A stretch of 64,000 nucleotides of DNA from Salinimicrobium sp963709775 (GCA_963709775.1 CAVPXS010000011.1:62001-126000), one strand, 5' to 3'. Numbered from the stretch's first letter, positions 16,638 through 26,658 are shown. Notes: a model not told the origin generated them from the letters alone. Numbers and translations: made by a program.

Positions 16638-19055
16638 ATGTTCGTAGAAAAAAGAGACGGCCGCAGAGAACCCATCATGTTCGATAAGATCACCGCAAGG
16701 ATCAAAAAACTTTGCTATGGATTAAACGAGCTTGTCGATCCCGTTAAGGTGGCAATGAGAGTGATCGAAGGACTATACGATGGAGTAACTACAAGTGAGT
16801 TGGACAACCTTGCTGCCGAGATCGCAGCCACCATGACCACTTCCCATCCAGATTATGCTAAACTTGCCGCCAGGATTTCGGTTTCTAACCTGCATAAGAA
16901 CACAAAAAAGACATTTTCGGAGGTGATGACAGATCTCTATGAGTATGTCAACCCCCGCACCGGTCAGAAAGCCCCCCTTTTGGCCGATGATGTTTATGAG
17001 GTGATTCAGCAGAATAAGGAACTTCTGGATTCCACCATCATCTATAACCGGGATTTCCAGTACGACTACTTCGGATTTAAAACCCTGGAGCGTTCGTATC
17101 TACTCAAGATCAACGGAAAGATCGCTGAAAGACCCCAGCACATGCTCATGAGGGTTTCCATAGGGATACATCCCGATGATATCGAGGCTGCTATTGAGAC
17201 TTACGAGCTCATGTCCAAGAAATATTTCACCCACGCCACGCCTACCCTCTTCAACGCGGGAACGCCAAAGCCGCAAATGTCTTCCTGCTTTCTGCTCACC
17301 ATGAAAGACGACAGCATTGACGGCATTTATGATACACTGAAGCAGACTGCGAAGATCTCACAATCTGCCGGCGGAATTGGTTTATCTATTCACAACGTAA
17401 GAGCTACAGGTTCTTATATTTCCGGAACCAATGGAACTTCCAACGGGATTGTTCCCATGCTTCGGGTTTTTAATGACACTGCCCGTTATGTAGATCAGGG
17501 CGGCGGAAAACGGAAAGGTTCATTCGCAATCTATGTAGAGCCATGGCATGCCGACATTTTCGATTTCCTTGATCTGAAAAAGAACCACGGAAAAGAAGAA
17601 ATGCGTGCCCGAGACCTTTTCTACGCCATGTGGGTGCCCGATCTTTTTATGAAACGGGTGGAAGCGAATGAAAGCTGGACGCTTATGTGTCCGCACGAGT
17701 GCCCCGGCTTATATGATATCCACGGGGACGAATTCGAGGAGCTTTATTTAAAATATGAAGCTGAAGGCAAAGGCCGAAAAACCATAAAAGCCCGCGATCT
17801 TTGGGAGAAGATCCTGGAATCCCAGATCGAAACCGGAACCCCTTATATGCTGTATAAAGATTCTGCTAACCGAAAATCAAATCAGCAGAACCTGGGAACC
17901 ATTCGTTCCTCGAACCTTTGTACAGAGATCCTGGAATACACCAGCGAAGATGAAGTTGCAGTTTGTAACCTGGCTTCTATTGCCCTGCCCATGTTTATCA
18001 AAGGGAATGAATTCGATCACAAGGAGCTGTTCAAGATCACTAAGAGAGTTACCCGCAACCTCAACAAGGTGATCGACCGGAATTTCTATCCCGTGAAGGA
18101 AGCAGAAAATTCGAATTTCAGGCACCGACCGGTGGGATTGGGAGTTCAGGGACTGGCAGATACTTTTATTAAGCTCAGGTTGCCTTTTACCGGTGATGCC
18201 GCGAAAAAACTGAATCAGGAGATCTTTGAAACGCTATACTTTGCTGCAGTTACCGCATCCATGGAAATGGCAAAAGAAGAAGGTGCTTACTCCACCTATG
18301 AAGGTTCCCCTATGAGCAAAGGTCAATTCCAGTTCAATTTATGGGGGATCAATGATGAAGACCTTAGCGGAAGATGGGACTGGGCAAAACTGAGAAAACA
18401 AGTACTCAAAAATGGCGTTCGCAACTCTCTTTTAGTAGCTCCAATGCCAACTGCTTCCACATCTCAGATCCTTGGAAACAATGAAGCCTTTGAACCTTAC
18501 ACTTCAAATATTTATACCCGCCGCGTACTTTCAGGAGAATTTATCGTAGTAAATAAACACCTGCTGGAAGATCTTGTGGAAAGAAACCTGTGGACAGAGG
18601 ATGTCAAAAATGCCATTTTACGATCCAATGGTTCTGTACAGAATATTGATGTCATCCCCGATGATCTTAAAGAACTTTACAAAACTGTTTGGGAGCTGAG
18701 TATGAAAGACATTATCGATATGTCCCGTCACCGCGGCTATTTTATTGATCAGTCCCAATCCCTCAACCTCTTCATGGAAAACGCGAATTACGGAAAGCTT
18801 ACTTCCATGCATTTCTACGCCTGGAAAAGCGGACTCAAAACCGGGATGTACTACCTGCGCACCAAAAGTGCGGTTGACGCCATTAAATTCACCCTGGCAA
18901 AAGAGGAAAAGAAAGAAGAAATTCCTGCTGAAGCACCTAAACCATCGGCTGTACCGGTTCCGGAAGGAACTTCTCTGAGTCCGGAAGAACTGCGCGCTTT
19001 AATCGCCAGTTCCAAGGAAGCAGAAGGAGATGATTGTTTGATGTGCGGCTCGTAG
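16638..19055 (+). CDS. nrdA: Ribonucleoside-diphosphate reductase large subunit, class Ia
   Basis: NrdA reduces ribonucleoside diphosphates to deoxy forms. The 805-residue protein has an N-terminal ATP-cone (VEKRDGRREPIMFDKITARI) for allosteric control, the catalytic barrel with CNLAS cysteine, NLCTEI and PMPTASTSQILGNNEAFEP motifs, and the redox-shuttle tail ending DDCLMCGS with the CxxC pair. The domain set is complete. It forms a unit with nrdB upstream; dgt follows after a repeat-bearing gap. One copy of the dispersed AAAATGNCATTTT palindrome lies within it. Confidence 0.97.
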   Translation: MFVEKRDGRREPIMFDKITARIKKLCYGLNELVDPVKVAMRVIEGLYDGVTTSELDNLAAEIAATMTTSHPDYAKLAARISVSNLHKNTKKTFSEVMTDLYEYVNPRTGQKAPLLADDVYEVIQQNKELLDSTIIYNRDFQYDYFGFKTLERSYLLKINGKIAERPQHMLMRVSIGIHPDDIEAAIETYELMSKKYFTHATPTLFNAGTPKPQMSSCFLLTMKDDSIDGIYDTLKQTAKISQSAGGIGLSIHNVRATGSYISGTNGTSNGIVPMLRVFNDTARYVDQGGGKRKGSFAIYVEPWHADIFDFLDLKKNHGKEEMRARDLFYAMWVPDLFMKRVEANESWTLMCPHECPGLYDIHGDEFEELYLKYEAEGKGRKTIKARDLWEKILESQIETGTPYMLYKDSANRKSNQQNLGTIRSSNLCTEILEYTSEDEVAVCNLASIALPMFIKGNEFDHKELFKITKRVTRNLNKVIDRNFYPVKEAENSNFRHRPVGLGVQGLADTFIKLRLPFTGDAAKKLNQEIFETLYFAAVTASMEMAKEEGAYSTYEGSPMSKGQFQFNLWGINDEDLSGRWDWAKLRKQVLKNGVRNSLLVAPMPTASTSQILGNNEAFEPYTSNIYTRRVLSGEFIVVNKHLLEDLVERNLWTEDVKNAILRSNGSVQNIDVIPDDLKELYKTVWELSMKDIIDMSRHRGYFIDQSQSLNLFMENANYGKLTSMHFYAWKSGLKTGMYYLRTKSAVDAIKFTLAKEEKKEEIPAEAPKPSAVPVPEGTSLSPEELRALIASSKEAEGDDCLMCGS
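18606..18619. repeat. Palindromic motif AAAATGNCATTTT (in nrdA)
   Basis: AAAAATGCCATTTT falls in frame within nrdA, encoding part of VKNAIL. Confidence 0.75.
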
Positions 19056-19084
19056 ATGTGAGATATTAGATTTGAGACTTGAGA

Positions 19085-19508
19085 CAGATTTGCCAAAGTT
19101 TTAAATCATTTACACGAAAAAGAGAATCGATTTTCTAATTACTCATAAAAAGGAACTTTGGTAAATCTCAAAGATTTCTCGTCGCATCTCCTTTTTAGCA
19201 AAAGGAAATGCTCTGTCGAAATGACAATTTAGATATTAACTTTAGGAGTTGCGGGTTCTTCTGTTCCAGGTTGCATGTTGCAGGCTTCAGATTTGCCAAA
19301 GTTTTAAATCATCTTCCCAAAGAAGCTAATCGTTCACCAAATATTGATGAAATGGACTTTGGTAAATCTTGTTCAAGATTAAAAGTAGATTTACCAAAGT
19401 TTATAAAATTACTTCTTCGGAAAACCTCAAGACTGTTTTCCAATGAAAGATTTCTCGTCGCATCTCCTTTTTCGCAAAAGCAGATGCTCTGTCGAAATGA
19501 CAATTTGA
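19085..19508. repeat. Two related intergenic repeat elements with inverted arms
   Basis: Copy one (19085-19230) and copy two (about 19288-19508) share 25 identical bases beginning CAGATTTGCCAAAGTT, a distal arm of the type ACTTTGGTAAATCT that is inverted relative to the first, and a long tail from AGATTTCTCGTCGCATCTCC to TCGAAATGACAATTT. Copy two carries an additional arm (19386-19400) and extra sequence. The 103-codon frame 19208-19519 just translates the repeat tails twice (MLCRNDNL) and is not a gene. The layout suggests a non-autonomous repeat family. Confidence 0.75.
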
Positions 19509-19520
19509 ATTTTAATTAGA

Positions 19521-19553
19521 AAAGGAAGCTGTGGCGAAACACCTTCCTTTTTT
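19521..19553 (+). terminator. Terminator between the nrdA repeats and dgt
   Basis: AAAGGAAG pairs with CTTCCTTT, extended by GTG/CAC inside, followed by a T run on the plus strand. Confidence 0.6.
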
Positions 19554-19586
19554 GCTATTTTTGAGACCTAAGTAAATACTTCAAAA

Positions 19587-20930
19587 ATGATGAACTGGGA
19601 GCAGCTGCTTTCGCTGAGAAAAGCAGGAGACACGAATAAAAGATTAAGAAAAGAACAGAATGCGACCAGGTTAGGTTTTGAAGTGGATTATGATCGTATC
19701 ATTTTTTCTTCAGCTTTTAGAAGCCTGCAGGATAAAACACAGGTGATCCCGCTATCTAAAACCGATTTTGTTCACACCCGTCTTACGCATAGTCTGGAAG
19801 TATCTGTAGTAGGTCGTTCCCTTGGCCGCCTTGCGGGGCAGAAGATCCTGGAGAAGCATCCGCAGCTCGAAAAGACCCATGGCTACCAAATGAATGATTT
19901 TGGCGCAATTGTAGCCGCTGCTGCTTTGGCGCACGATATTGGGAATCCGCCGTTTGGGCATTCGGGTGAAAAAGCAATTGGTGAATACTTCAGCAATGGC
20001 AATGGAAAAAGGTTTCAGGAAATGCTTACCCCTGAAGAATTTCAGGATCTTACGAAGTTTGAAGGAAATGCCAACGGTTTCAAAATCCTTACAGAAGATC
20101 GACCCGGCATTCCCGGTGGCATAAGGCTTTCGTATGCTACTTTAGGAGCTTTTATAAAATACCCGAAGGAATCCCTTCCGCATAAGCCCACTTCGCGAAT
20201 AGCCGATAAGAAGTTCGGAATATTTCAGTCAGAAAAAGCCTTTTTTGAAGAGGTAGCAAAGGAGCTGGGACTTATTTCCACGAGTAAGGGAAAGAACATT
20301 AGTTACTGCAGGCATCCATTGGCCTTCCTTGTGGAAGCGGCCGATGATATTTGCTATACCATCATAGATTTTGAAGACGGGATCAATTTGGGACTTATTC
20401 AGGAGGAATATGCGCTCGAATATTTGATCAATCTGGTAAAAGATTCCATCATTACCGAGAAATACCACAATCTGCAAACCCGGGCAGACAGGCTTAGCTA
20501 CTTAAGGGCCTTAGCGATTAACACCCTTCTTACAGAAGCCGTGGAGATCTTTATGCAAAATGAAGAAGCCATTCTAAAAGGGGAATTCCATGAGGCTTTA
20601 TTTGACAGGAGCAAGTATGAGGCGCAAATCACCGATATCATCAAAATAAGTATTGATAAGATCTACCAGAGTGAAGAGGTGATAAGTAAGGAAATTGCCG
20701 GTTACCAAATGCTGTCTCACCTTCTCGACACTTATACAGAGGCCTTACTTCCTGTGAATGGGGAACAAACCAATTACAACAAACTGGTGCTTAAACTAAT
20801 TCCCGAAGCGGGTCACTTTGAAGATTTACCGGTATATGACAAGCTCATTAAAACATGCAGCTATATTTCCTCTTTAACCGACAGCAATATTGTTTCCTCA
20901 TTTAAGAAATTTAAAGGCCTAAAAATTTAA
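19587..20930 (+). CDS. dgt: Deoxyguanosinetriphosphate triphosphohydrolase (dGTPase)
   Basis: Dgt removes tripolyphosphate from dGTP. The 447-residue protein has the HD metal-binding motifs: histidine in FVHTRLTHSLEV, the HD pair in ALAHDIGNPPFGHSGE, and the later aspartate in EAADDICYTIIDFEDG. The N-terminal FSSAFRSLQDKTQV is typical of the long dGTPase group. An exact -7 box (TATTTTTG, 19556-19563) lies 23 bases before the ATG, so it has its own promoter although it follows nrdBA. Position suggests joint control of dNTP balance. Confidence 0.93.
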   Translation: MMNWEQLLSLRKAGDTNKRLRKEQNATRLGFEVDYDRIIFSSAFRSLQDKTQVIPLSKTDFVHTRLTHSLEVSVVGRSLGRLAGQKILEKHPQLEKTHGYQMNDFGAIVAAAALAHDIGNPPFGHSGEKAIGEYFSNGNGKRFQEMLTPEEFQDLTKFEGNANGFKILTEDRPGIPGGIRLSYATLGAFIKYPKESLPHKPTSRIADKKFGIFQSEKAFFEEVAKELGLISTSKGKNISYCRHPLAFLVEAADDICYTIIDFEDGINLGLIQEEYALEYLINLVKDSIITEKYHNLQTRADRLSYLRALAINTLLTEAVEIFMQNEEAILKGEFHEALFDRSKYEAQITDIIKISIDKIYQSEEVISKEIAGYQMLSHLLDTYTEALLPVNGEQTNYNKLVLKLIPEAGHFEDLPVYDKLIKTCSYISSLTDSNIVSSFKKFKGLKI

Positions 20931-20982
20931 TTTTCGTATTTTGCAGAATCGATTTCCTCGGAAGTTAGCTAGTTATCCCTAT

Positions 20983-23817
20983 ATGAATAAACGTATAAAT
21001 TTTATACTTCCGGTTCTTTTGTTTGCCGTTGTTTTTGGCTTGTACCTTATTCCGGAAGATACCTCCACAAATAATATTTCTGAAATAAGGGAGAAACATT
21101 CCGGATTTCTGAAGCAAAATAAACCCGAAAAGGACAAAGGATTCTCCCGCCTTGAAAAAATCAAGAGAGCTCTTCCTCCAAAAAAATATTATGAGGAAAT
21201 GGCTTATCTCACCATGAATCCTGCCCTGGGATACCCTGAACCATATAAGGTCAGGGAACTTCACGAACAACTTCTAAGGCAAAGACAGAGCAAGAGTTTT
21301 AGCAAATCTCCCGGTGACAGTGATGTGCATCCATGGGTTTCAAGAGGCCCTAATAATGTGGGAGGCCGCACAAGAGTATTGCTATTTGATCCTAATGACC
21401 CCTCGGGCAACAAAGTATTTGCCGGTGCTATAAGTGGAGGTCTTTGGGTAAATAATAATATCACCAGTGAATCCTCGGCCTGGAGACAGGTAGAAGGGTT
21501 ACCGGCAAATCTTAATGTTTCCTGCCTTACGGTTGACCCAAGAGATTCAAATATCTGGTATGCCGGTACCGGGGAGCAATACACCGGGGGCGATGTGGTA
21601 GGCACCGGAGTCTATAAAACTACAGATGCCGGGAAGACCTGGAATAAAGTACTGGACGTTGAGGAATTTTCAAATTCGGGAGGAGGAACAAATATTAGGG
21701 CAATTGGAGGAGTTTATTACATCAACGACATTGAGGCCTGGGATAATGGCAGCAGCACCGAGATCTTTATAGGGGTTTCTACACACCTCTATGCCAACGC
21801 CCGAAATCCGCAGAATTTATTGGGATTTTTTGAACGAGGTCTCTACGGAAGTAAAGACGGAGGCTCTTCGTGGAACAAGGTCGTTGAAGAGGAATCTTTC
21901 AATGATTTTGAAACAGATGCTAACGGAAATATCTGGGCATCTACAACTTATTCCCCCGGAGAGGAGAATTCTTTCGGCGGAAAAATATTCATGCGTGAAA
22001 AGGGAACAAGTACAACCTGGTCTGAAATAACTACCATACCCGAAGTTTACCGCACAGAGATAGAAGCTTCTGCCACAGATCCTGGAAAATTCTATATTCT
22101 TGCTGAAGATCGAATGGAAGAAGCATCCCTTTGGATCACTACAGATGCATTTCAAACTATCTCCCGGCTTAATGAACCAAATGATGCCGATCTTGACATT
22201 CCCCCATATGACTTTGCAAGAGGACAGGCCTTTTACAATCTCATGATAGAATCTGATCCCACCAACGACGAAATCGTCTATGTAGGAGGAATAGACCTTT
22301 TTAGGTCCTCCAACAGCGGGGATTCCTGGGAGCAAATTTCAAAATGGGCAGACAATGATAACCTGGACGAACTTCCGGTTTCTGAGGTCCATGCAGATCA
22401 TCACGTGATGAAGTTTAGACCGGGCAATACCAACCAGGCTATTTTTGGGCATGACGGTGGCGTTTCCTTTGCACGTGACCTCGCATCGGCGAGCACTTCA
22501 AAAGTATTCATTACGCCCGAAGTGAATTATATTACCACGCAGTTCTACTCTGTTGCTGTAGCTCCGGCTTCATTTGCAAGCGGGGATTATTTCCTTGGAG
22601 GCACCCAGGACAACGGAAGTTTATTAATTGAAAATGGAAATCCTGCTTCCCTGGGCATTTTAGGAGGAGATGGAGCGCATTCATTTTATGATCAGGTAAA
22701 TACAGAATATTTTATTGCAAATTTGATCTACAATGATCTTATTGTGCTTTACAATTATGAAAAAGAAGGATATTCTCTAATTGCAAATAATGAAGATAGA
22801 GACGGGTTTTTTATAAATCCGCAGGCTTTGGATTCCAACCTGGACATTCTTTTTTCAAATGGACCTGAAGGGGTTCTTTACAGGTACGAAGATCTCACTC
22901 AAATTGAAACTTTAGGAGATGATGGAATTGAACGGAATTCTCCCATTGCACCCAGAAGTTCTCTTAAAAACCCTCTTTTAGACACCTCAATTAGCGCCAT
23001 CACAGTTTCACCTTTTTCAACCCAGAGCAGCACAGTCCTTCTGGGACTTATCAACTCAAAACTGCTAAAGGTTGAAAACGCCCATGGCAATCCTTCAAAT
23101 GCGACCTGGAAAGAGATCACAGGACCACAATTTGTTGGAAGTATTTCTGATGTTGAATATGGAGAAACTGAAGATCAATTATATGTTACATTCTACAATT
23201 ACGGAGTAAAGAGCATCTGGTATACCGCCAATGCCAATGCCGCCAGTCCTACCTGGGAAAATAAGGAAGGGAATCTTCCCGACTTACCGGTGCTCTCCAT
23301 CCTGCCCAACCCACTAAATGAAGATGAAGTGATCATTGGAACAGAGCTGGGTATTTGGGCTACTGAGAATTTTGACAGCAGTCAGCCGGTTTGGACTCAG
23401 TCTTATAATGGAATGAGTGACGTGAAGGTTACAGATCTGGATCTCAAAAAAGGTAAAAATGAGGCCTATGCTGCCTCTTATGGCCGCGGAATTTTCTCAG
23501 GGCAGTTCAAAACTGCCATAGAGGAAGCAGAAGAACGGGGGGAAGTTGTGGTAAGGGAAAACAAAATTCAGGTATACCCCACCATTTCAGCAGGAACTTA
23601 TAAGATCATTTCGGGCGAGGATGTTCAAAACGCCGAAGTATTCGTATACAACCTCCAGGGGAGGCTTGTACAGGTTGTCACGACTCCATTGGAGGCAAAT
23701 CAACCTGTGGAATTAGATCTCACTTCAGCAGCCCGGGGACTTTACATTTTTAAGATGACAGGAGCAGGAACTACCAACATTCAAAAAGTTATAAAAGCAA
23801 TAGATCTTGAGGATTAA
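20983..23817 (+). CDS. Large T9SS-exported beta-propeller protein (BNR/sortilin-like repeats)
   Basis: From ATG 20983 the 944-residue protein has an N-terminal signal anchor (FILPVLLFAVVFGLYL), an approximately 120-residue linker, and then repeated propeller blades with Asp-box-like features (KTTDAGKTWNKV, YGSKDGGSSWNKV, SSNSGDSWEQI), resembling VPS10/BNR glycosidase-like folds. The last 85 residues (IQVYPTISAGTYKI to FKMTG) form a type A sorting domain for the type IX secretion system. No catalytic residues are evident, so a binding role is as likely as an enzymatic one. The frame is open from TTG 20941, but the ATG fits the signal peptide. Confidence 0.85.
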   Translation: MNKRINFILPVLLFAVVFGLYLIPEDTSTNNISEIREKHSGFLKQNKPEKDKGFSRLEKIKRALPPKKYYEEMAYLTMNPALGYPEPYKVRELHEQLLRQRQSKSFSKSPGDSDVHPWVSRGPNNVGGRTRVLLFDPNDPSGNKVFAGAISGGLWVNNNITSESSAWRQVEGLPANLNVSCLTVDPRDSNIWYAGTGEQYTGGDVVGTGVYKTTDAGKTWNKVLDVEEFSNSGGGTNIRAIGGVYYINDIEAWDNGSSTEIFIGVSTHLYANARNPQNLLGFFERGLYGSKDGGSSWNKVVEEESFNDFETDANGNIWASTTYSPGEENSFGGKIFMREKGTSTTWSEITTIPEVYRTEIEASATDPGKFYILAEDRMEEASLWITTDAFQTISRLNEPNDADLDIPPYDFARGQAFYNLMIESDPTNDEIVYVGGIDLFRSSNSGDSWEQISKWADNDNLDELPVSEVHADHHVMKFRPGNTNQAIFGHDGGVSFARDLASASTSKVFITPEVNYITTQFYSVAVAPASFASGDYFLGGTQDNGSLLIENGNPASLGILGGDGAHSFYDQVNTEYFIANLIYNDLIVLYNYEKEGYSLIANNEDRDGFFINPQALDSNLDILFSNGPEGVLYRYEDLTQIETLGDDGIERNSPIAPRSSLKNPLLDTSISAITVSPFSTQSSTVLLGLINSKLLKVENAHGNPSNATWKEITGPQFVGSISDVEYGETEDQLYVTFYNYGVKSIWYTANANAASPTWENKEGNLPDLPVLSILPNPLNEDEVIIGTELGIWATENFDSSQPVWTQSYNGMSDVKVTDLDLKKGKNEAYAASYGRGIFSGQFKTAIEEAEERGEVVVRENKIQVYPTISAGTYKIISGEDVQNAEVFVYNLQGRLVQVVTTPLEANQPVELDLTSAARGLYIFKMTGAGTTNIQKVIKAIDLED

Positions 23818-24860
23818 AAGGAGTAAACCACTCCTACCCCAAGAAGTTGTTTGAACTGTACCTTAGGTCCTCCCGTTTCCAGTTCCCCATCTCCATCCAG
23901 ATCCTGCTTAAACTTAACATCGTCGTCGTATTTTAAATGTGAACCAACATTTGCTTTAACGTAATCATTTACCTGCAGGTCAAGGTTAAGTTCCCAGTCG
24001 ATATCAATATTTCCGAATTTATTGAGATAATCAGAATACAACCTTAAATTATTATTGAGCGCAATATTTTCAAAGACCTTTTTTGAAAATTCGCTACTCA
24101 CCAGGAAACCAAGTTGGGTCCTCACCCTTTCCCCGTCTTTTATAATATTCCCTTCCTCGTCTTTAATGGCAGGGTTTACCCCAAACATCCCTTCATTGGC
24201 CAGACGTTGATCCAGCACAAAAGTAGATTTTTGAGTTACCGGTGAAATGTAGACGGTGAGATCTTCTGTTGGAGAAGAATACTCGGTACCAACCCCCAAA
24301 AAGGCGTAACCCGGAGCCATAAATTTTGAAATAGGTGCTTCGGTATTTGGATATCGATATCCATATGTGAGCTGGGTGGTGAAATTAAATTTAGCCGAAT
24401 AATACCAGTTGGAAATCGAATCCCGGCGATACCCAAAATTGGAATTGATCTCCAGATTATCTTCGGTCTTCCGGAGTTCCCTTCCTTCCTGCGCATTGAA
24501 GCCATATTTAATTACGAGTGTTGAATTCCAGTTCAAAAGTTCTTTTTTGTATTTCCTGCCCACAAGCCCATGCATTAAGGCAGAAAAAGAATTATTTCCA
24601 CCCGAATTCCAGTTGATAAAGGCCACTTCACTAAGGTTGATCCCTACCTTGTTCGTTTTCTCCCAATAATTGATCTTTTCGTTTACAACCTTGGTAGTAT
24701 CAACCACTGTGCTATCAACTACTGTAGTATCAACTTTTGTTGTATCAACTGCTGTGGTATCAACTACTGTTATATTAACTTTTGTGGTATCAATTATCCC
24801 CCTTCCGAAGCTAAAGGTGGTTGTAAAAAGGAAAAGGAGGCAAAGGAGGAACTTATGCAT
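23814..24860 (-). CDS. DUF3078 outer-membrane-like protein
   Basis: From ATG 24860 the 348-residue protein has a signal peptide (FLLCLLFLFTTTFSFG), a low-complexity stretch made of the five-residue unit VDTTK/V/A, and a DUF3078 body with VGINLSEVAFINWNSGGNNSF and regular amphipathic beta strands ending in LGVGVVYSF, as in an outer-membrane barrel. The function of DUF3078 is unknown. Its stop overlaps that of the convergent propeller gene; dxs ends 11 bases upstream and may share its transcript. Confidence 0.85.
   Translation of the reverse strand: MHKFLLCLLFLFTTTFSFGRGIIDTTKVNITVVDTTAVDTTKVDTTVVDSTVVDTTKVVNEKINYWEKTNKVGINLSEVAFINWNSGGNNSFSALMHGLVGRKYKKELLNWNSTLVIKYGFNAQEGRELRKTEDNLEINSNFGYRRDSISNWYYSAKFNFTTQLTYGYRYPNTEAPISKFMAPGYAFLGVGTEYSSPTEDLTVYISPVTQKSTFVLDQRLANEGMFGVNPAIKDEEGNIIKDGERVRTQLGFLVSSEFSKKVFENIALNNNLRLYSDYLNKFGNIDIDWELNLDLQVNDYVKANVGSHLKYDDDVKFKQDLDGDGELETGGPKVQFKQLLGVGVVYSF
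24691..24794. repeat. 15-bp tandem repeat coding for VDTTK-type units
   Basis: About seven degenerate copies of a 15-bp unit of the type GTATCAACTACTGTG follow each other in frame in the DUF3078 gene. Copy-number change would lengthen or shorten the linker without shifting the frame. Confidence 0.8.
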
Positions 24861-24870
24861 TAGGCAATTT

Positions 24871-26652
24871 CTATTTTTTAAGTAGGCGGTAAAGACATTC
24901 TCTAATACTCTCAACGTCAATTTTTGCTATTTCTTGCAATTCATCCACTTTTCCATGGTCAATAAATTGATCGGGCAGTCCTAAGGCTGTGATTGGTAGG
25001 TAATATTTATTGGCCTGCGCAAATTCCATTATAGCCGAACCTGCACCGCCTTTTATTACCCCATCTTCAACAGTAACGATGTTTCTATAGTTGGAAAAGA
25101 TCTCATGTAAAAGCTCTTCGTCCAGGGGTTTTACAAAGCGCATATCATAATGTCCAATTTCTGCCGGATTTTCCAGACTTTGAATGGCTTTCTCTACGTT
25201 CTTCCCCAGGGTACCAAAGCTGAGAACGGCAATAGAACTACCTTCTTTTAACTTCCTGCCTTTTCCAAAAGGGATTTCTTCGAAAGGCATCTGCCAGTCT
25301 TCTACAAAACCTCTTCCTCTCGGGTAGCGAATTGCCAGCGGGTGTTCTAATTTTTGATTTTGAGCTGTGTAAAGCATATTTCGGAGTTCCACCTCATCAA
25401 ATGGTGCGAAGATCATCATATTGGGGATAGCTCTTAAGTAAGCAATGTCAAAAGCACCGTGATGTGTCGCCCCATCTTCCCCTACCAATCCGGCCCTGTC
25501 AAGACAAAAGATCACCGGCAAATCCTGAAGTGCCACATCGTGGATCACCTGGTCATACGCTCTTTGCAAAAAAGTGGAATAAATGGCGCAAAAAACAGTA
25601 AATCCTTGCGTGGCCATTCCCGCTGCAAGCGTTACTGCATGCTGCTCGGCTATACCCACATCAAAAGCCCTGTCGGGAAAAGCCTGCATCATGTATTTAA
25701 GGGAACTTCCTGTTGGCATTGCAGGGGTGATCCCTATAATTTTCTCATTCTTTTCTGCCAACTCCACCAGAGTAAACCCAAAAACATCCTGAAATTTGAG
25801 TGGCAACCCATTTGTTTCATAGGGAAGCAATTCCCCGGTATCGGGAAGGAATTTTCCCGGCGCATGATACTTCACCTGGTCTTCTTCCGCCTTTTTAAGG
25901 CCTTTTCCTTTCCTGGTGATCACGTGGAGGAACTTTGGACCTTCAATCTCTTTAAGCATCTTTAGGGTACTCGTAAGACTCTCCAGATCGTGACCATCCA
26001 CAGGACCGAAATATTGGAAATTGAGGGCTTCAATAATGTTACTCTGCTTCGGCTTATATCCCACCCTGGCTTTGGTAAGATAATTTTTTAAAGCCCCAAC
26101 GCTCGGGTCAATACCTATTGCATTATCGTTTAAGATAATCAGCAGATTTGCATTGGTCACCCCGGCATGATTTAAGCCTTCAAAAGCCATCCCGCTCGCG
26201 ATGGAAGCATCTCCTATAACTGCTATATGCTGTTTCTGAAGATCTCCTTTTAAACTGGAAGCCAAAGCCATTCCAAGTGCAGCCGAAATAGAAGTTGAAG
26301 AATGTCCCACTCCAAAAGTGTCATATTCGCTTTCGCTTCTCTTGGGAAATCCGCTAATACCGTCCAGCTGCCTATTAGTGTGAAAAGAATCTCTTCTTCC
26401 GGTAAGGATCTTGTGCCCGTAAGCCTGATGCCCCACATCCCACACCAGCAGATCTTCCGGCGTATTGAAAACATAATGAAGTGCGATTGTTAGCTCCACA
26501 ACCCCAAGGCTGGCACCAAGATGACCTTCTTTGGTGGCTACTATTTCAATAATGAATTTCCGTAATTCTGCCGCCAGCTGCTGAAGCTTTTCGGGGGCAA
26601 TTTTCCGCAGATCTGCAGGAGAATTAATAGTATCGAGAAGAGTTTTTGACAT
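24871..26652 (-). CDS. dxs: 1-deoxy-D-xylulose-5-phosphate synthase
   Basis: Dxs joins pyruvate and glyceraldehyde 3-phosphate in the first step of the MEP isoprenoid pathway. The 593-residue protein has VWDVGHQAYGHKILTGR, the thiamine-diphosphate segment IGDASIASGMAFEGLNHAG (GDA in place of the textbook GDG), VDGHDLESL, the catalytic histidine/glutamate region GIAEQHAVTLAAGMA and the transketolase C-terminal domain. ATG 26652 is preferred over the TTG at 26661. An exact -7 box ends 6 bases before it. It diverges from tadA. Confidence 0.96.
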   Translation of the reverse strand: MSKTLLDTINSPADLRKIAPEKLQQLAAELRKFIIEIVATKEGHLGASLGVVELTIALHYVFNTPEDLLVWDVGHQAYGHKILTGRRDSFHTNRQLDGISGFPKRSESEYDTFGVGHSSTSISAALGMALASSLKGDLQKQHIAVIGDASIASGMAFEGLNHAGVTNANLLIILNDNAIGIDPSVGALKNYLTKARVGYKPKQSNIIEALNFQYFGPVDGHDLESLTSTLKMLKEIEGPKFLHVITRKGKGLKKAEEDQVKYHAPGKFLPDTGELLPYETNGLPLKFQDVFGFTLVELAEKNEKIIGITPAMPTGSSLKYMMQAFPDRAFDVGIAEQHAVTLAAGMATQGFTVFCAIYSTFLQRAYDQVIHDVALQDLPVIFCLDRAGLVGEDGATHHGAFDIAYLRAIPNMMIFAPFDEVELRNMLYTAQNQKLEHPLAIRYPRGRGFVEDWQMPFEEIPFGKGRKLKEGSSIAVLSFGTLGKNVEKAIQSLENPAEIGHYDMRFVKPLDEELLHEIFSNYRNIVTVEDGVIKGGAGSAIMEFAQANKYYLPITALGLPDQFIDHGKVDELQEIAKIDVESIRECLYRLLKK

Positions 26653-26658
26653 GTTGTG

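Noticed and set aside
19208..19519. 103-codon plus-strand open frame
   Set aside because: It translates the tails of two copies of an intergenic repeat (MLCRNDNL twice) and has no promoter or domain.
20941..20982. Upstream TTG start of the propeller protein
   Set aside because: The 14 extra residues precede a proper signal peptide that begins with ATG at 20983; a near -7 box overlaps the upstream start.
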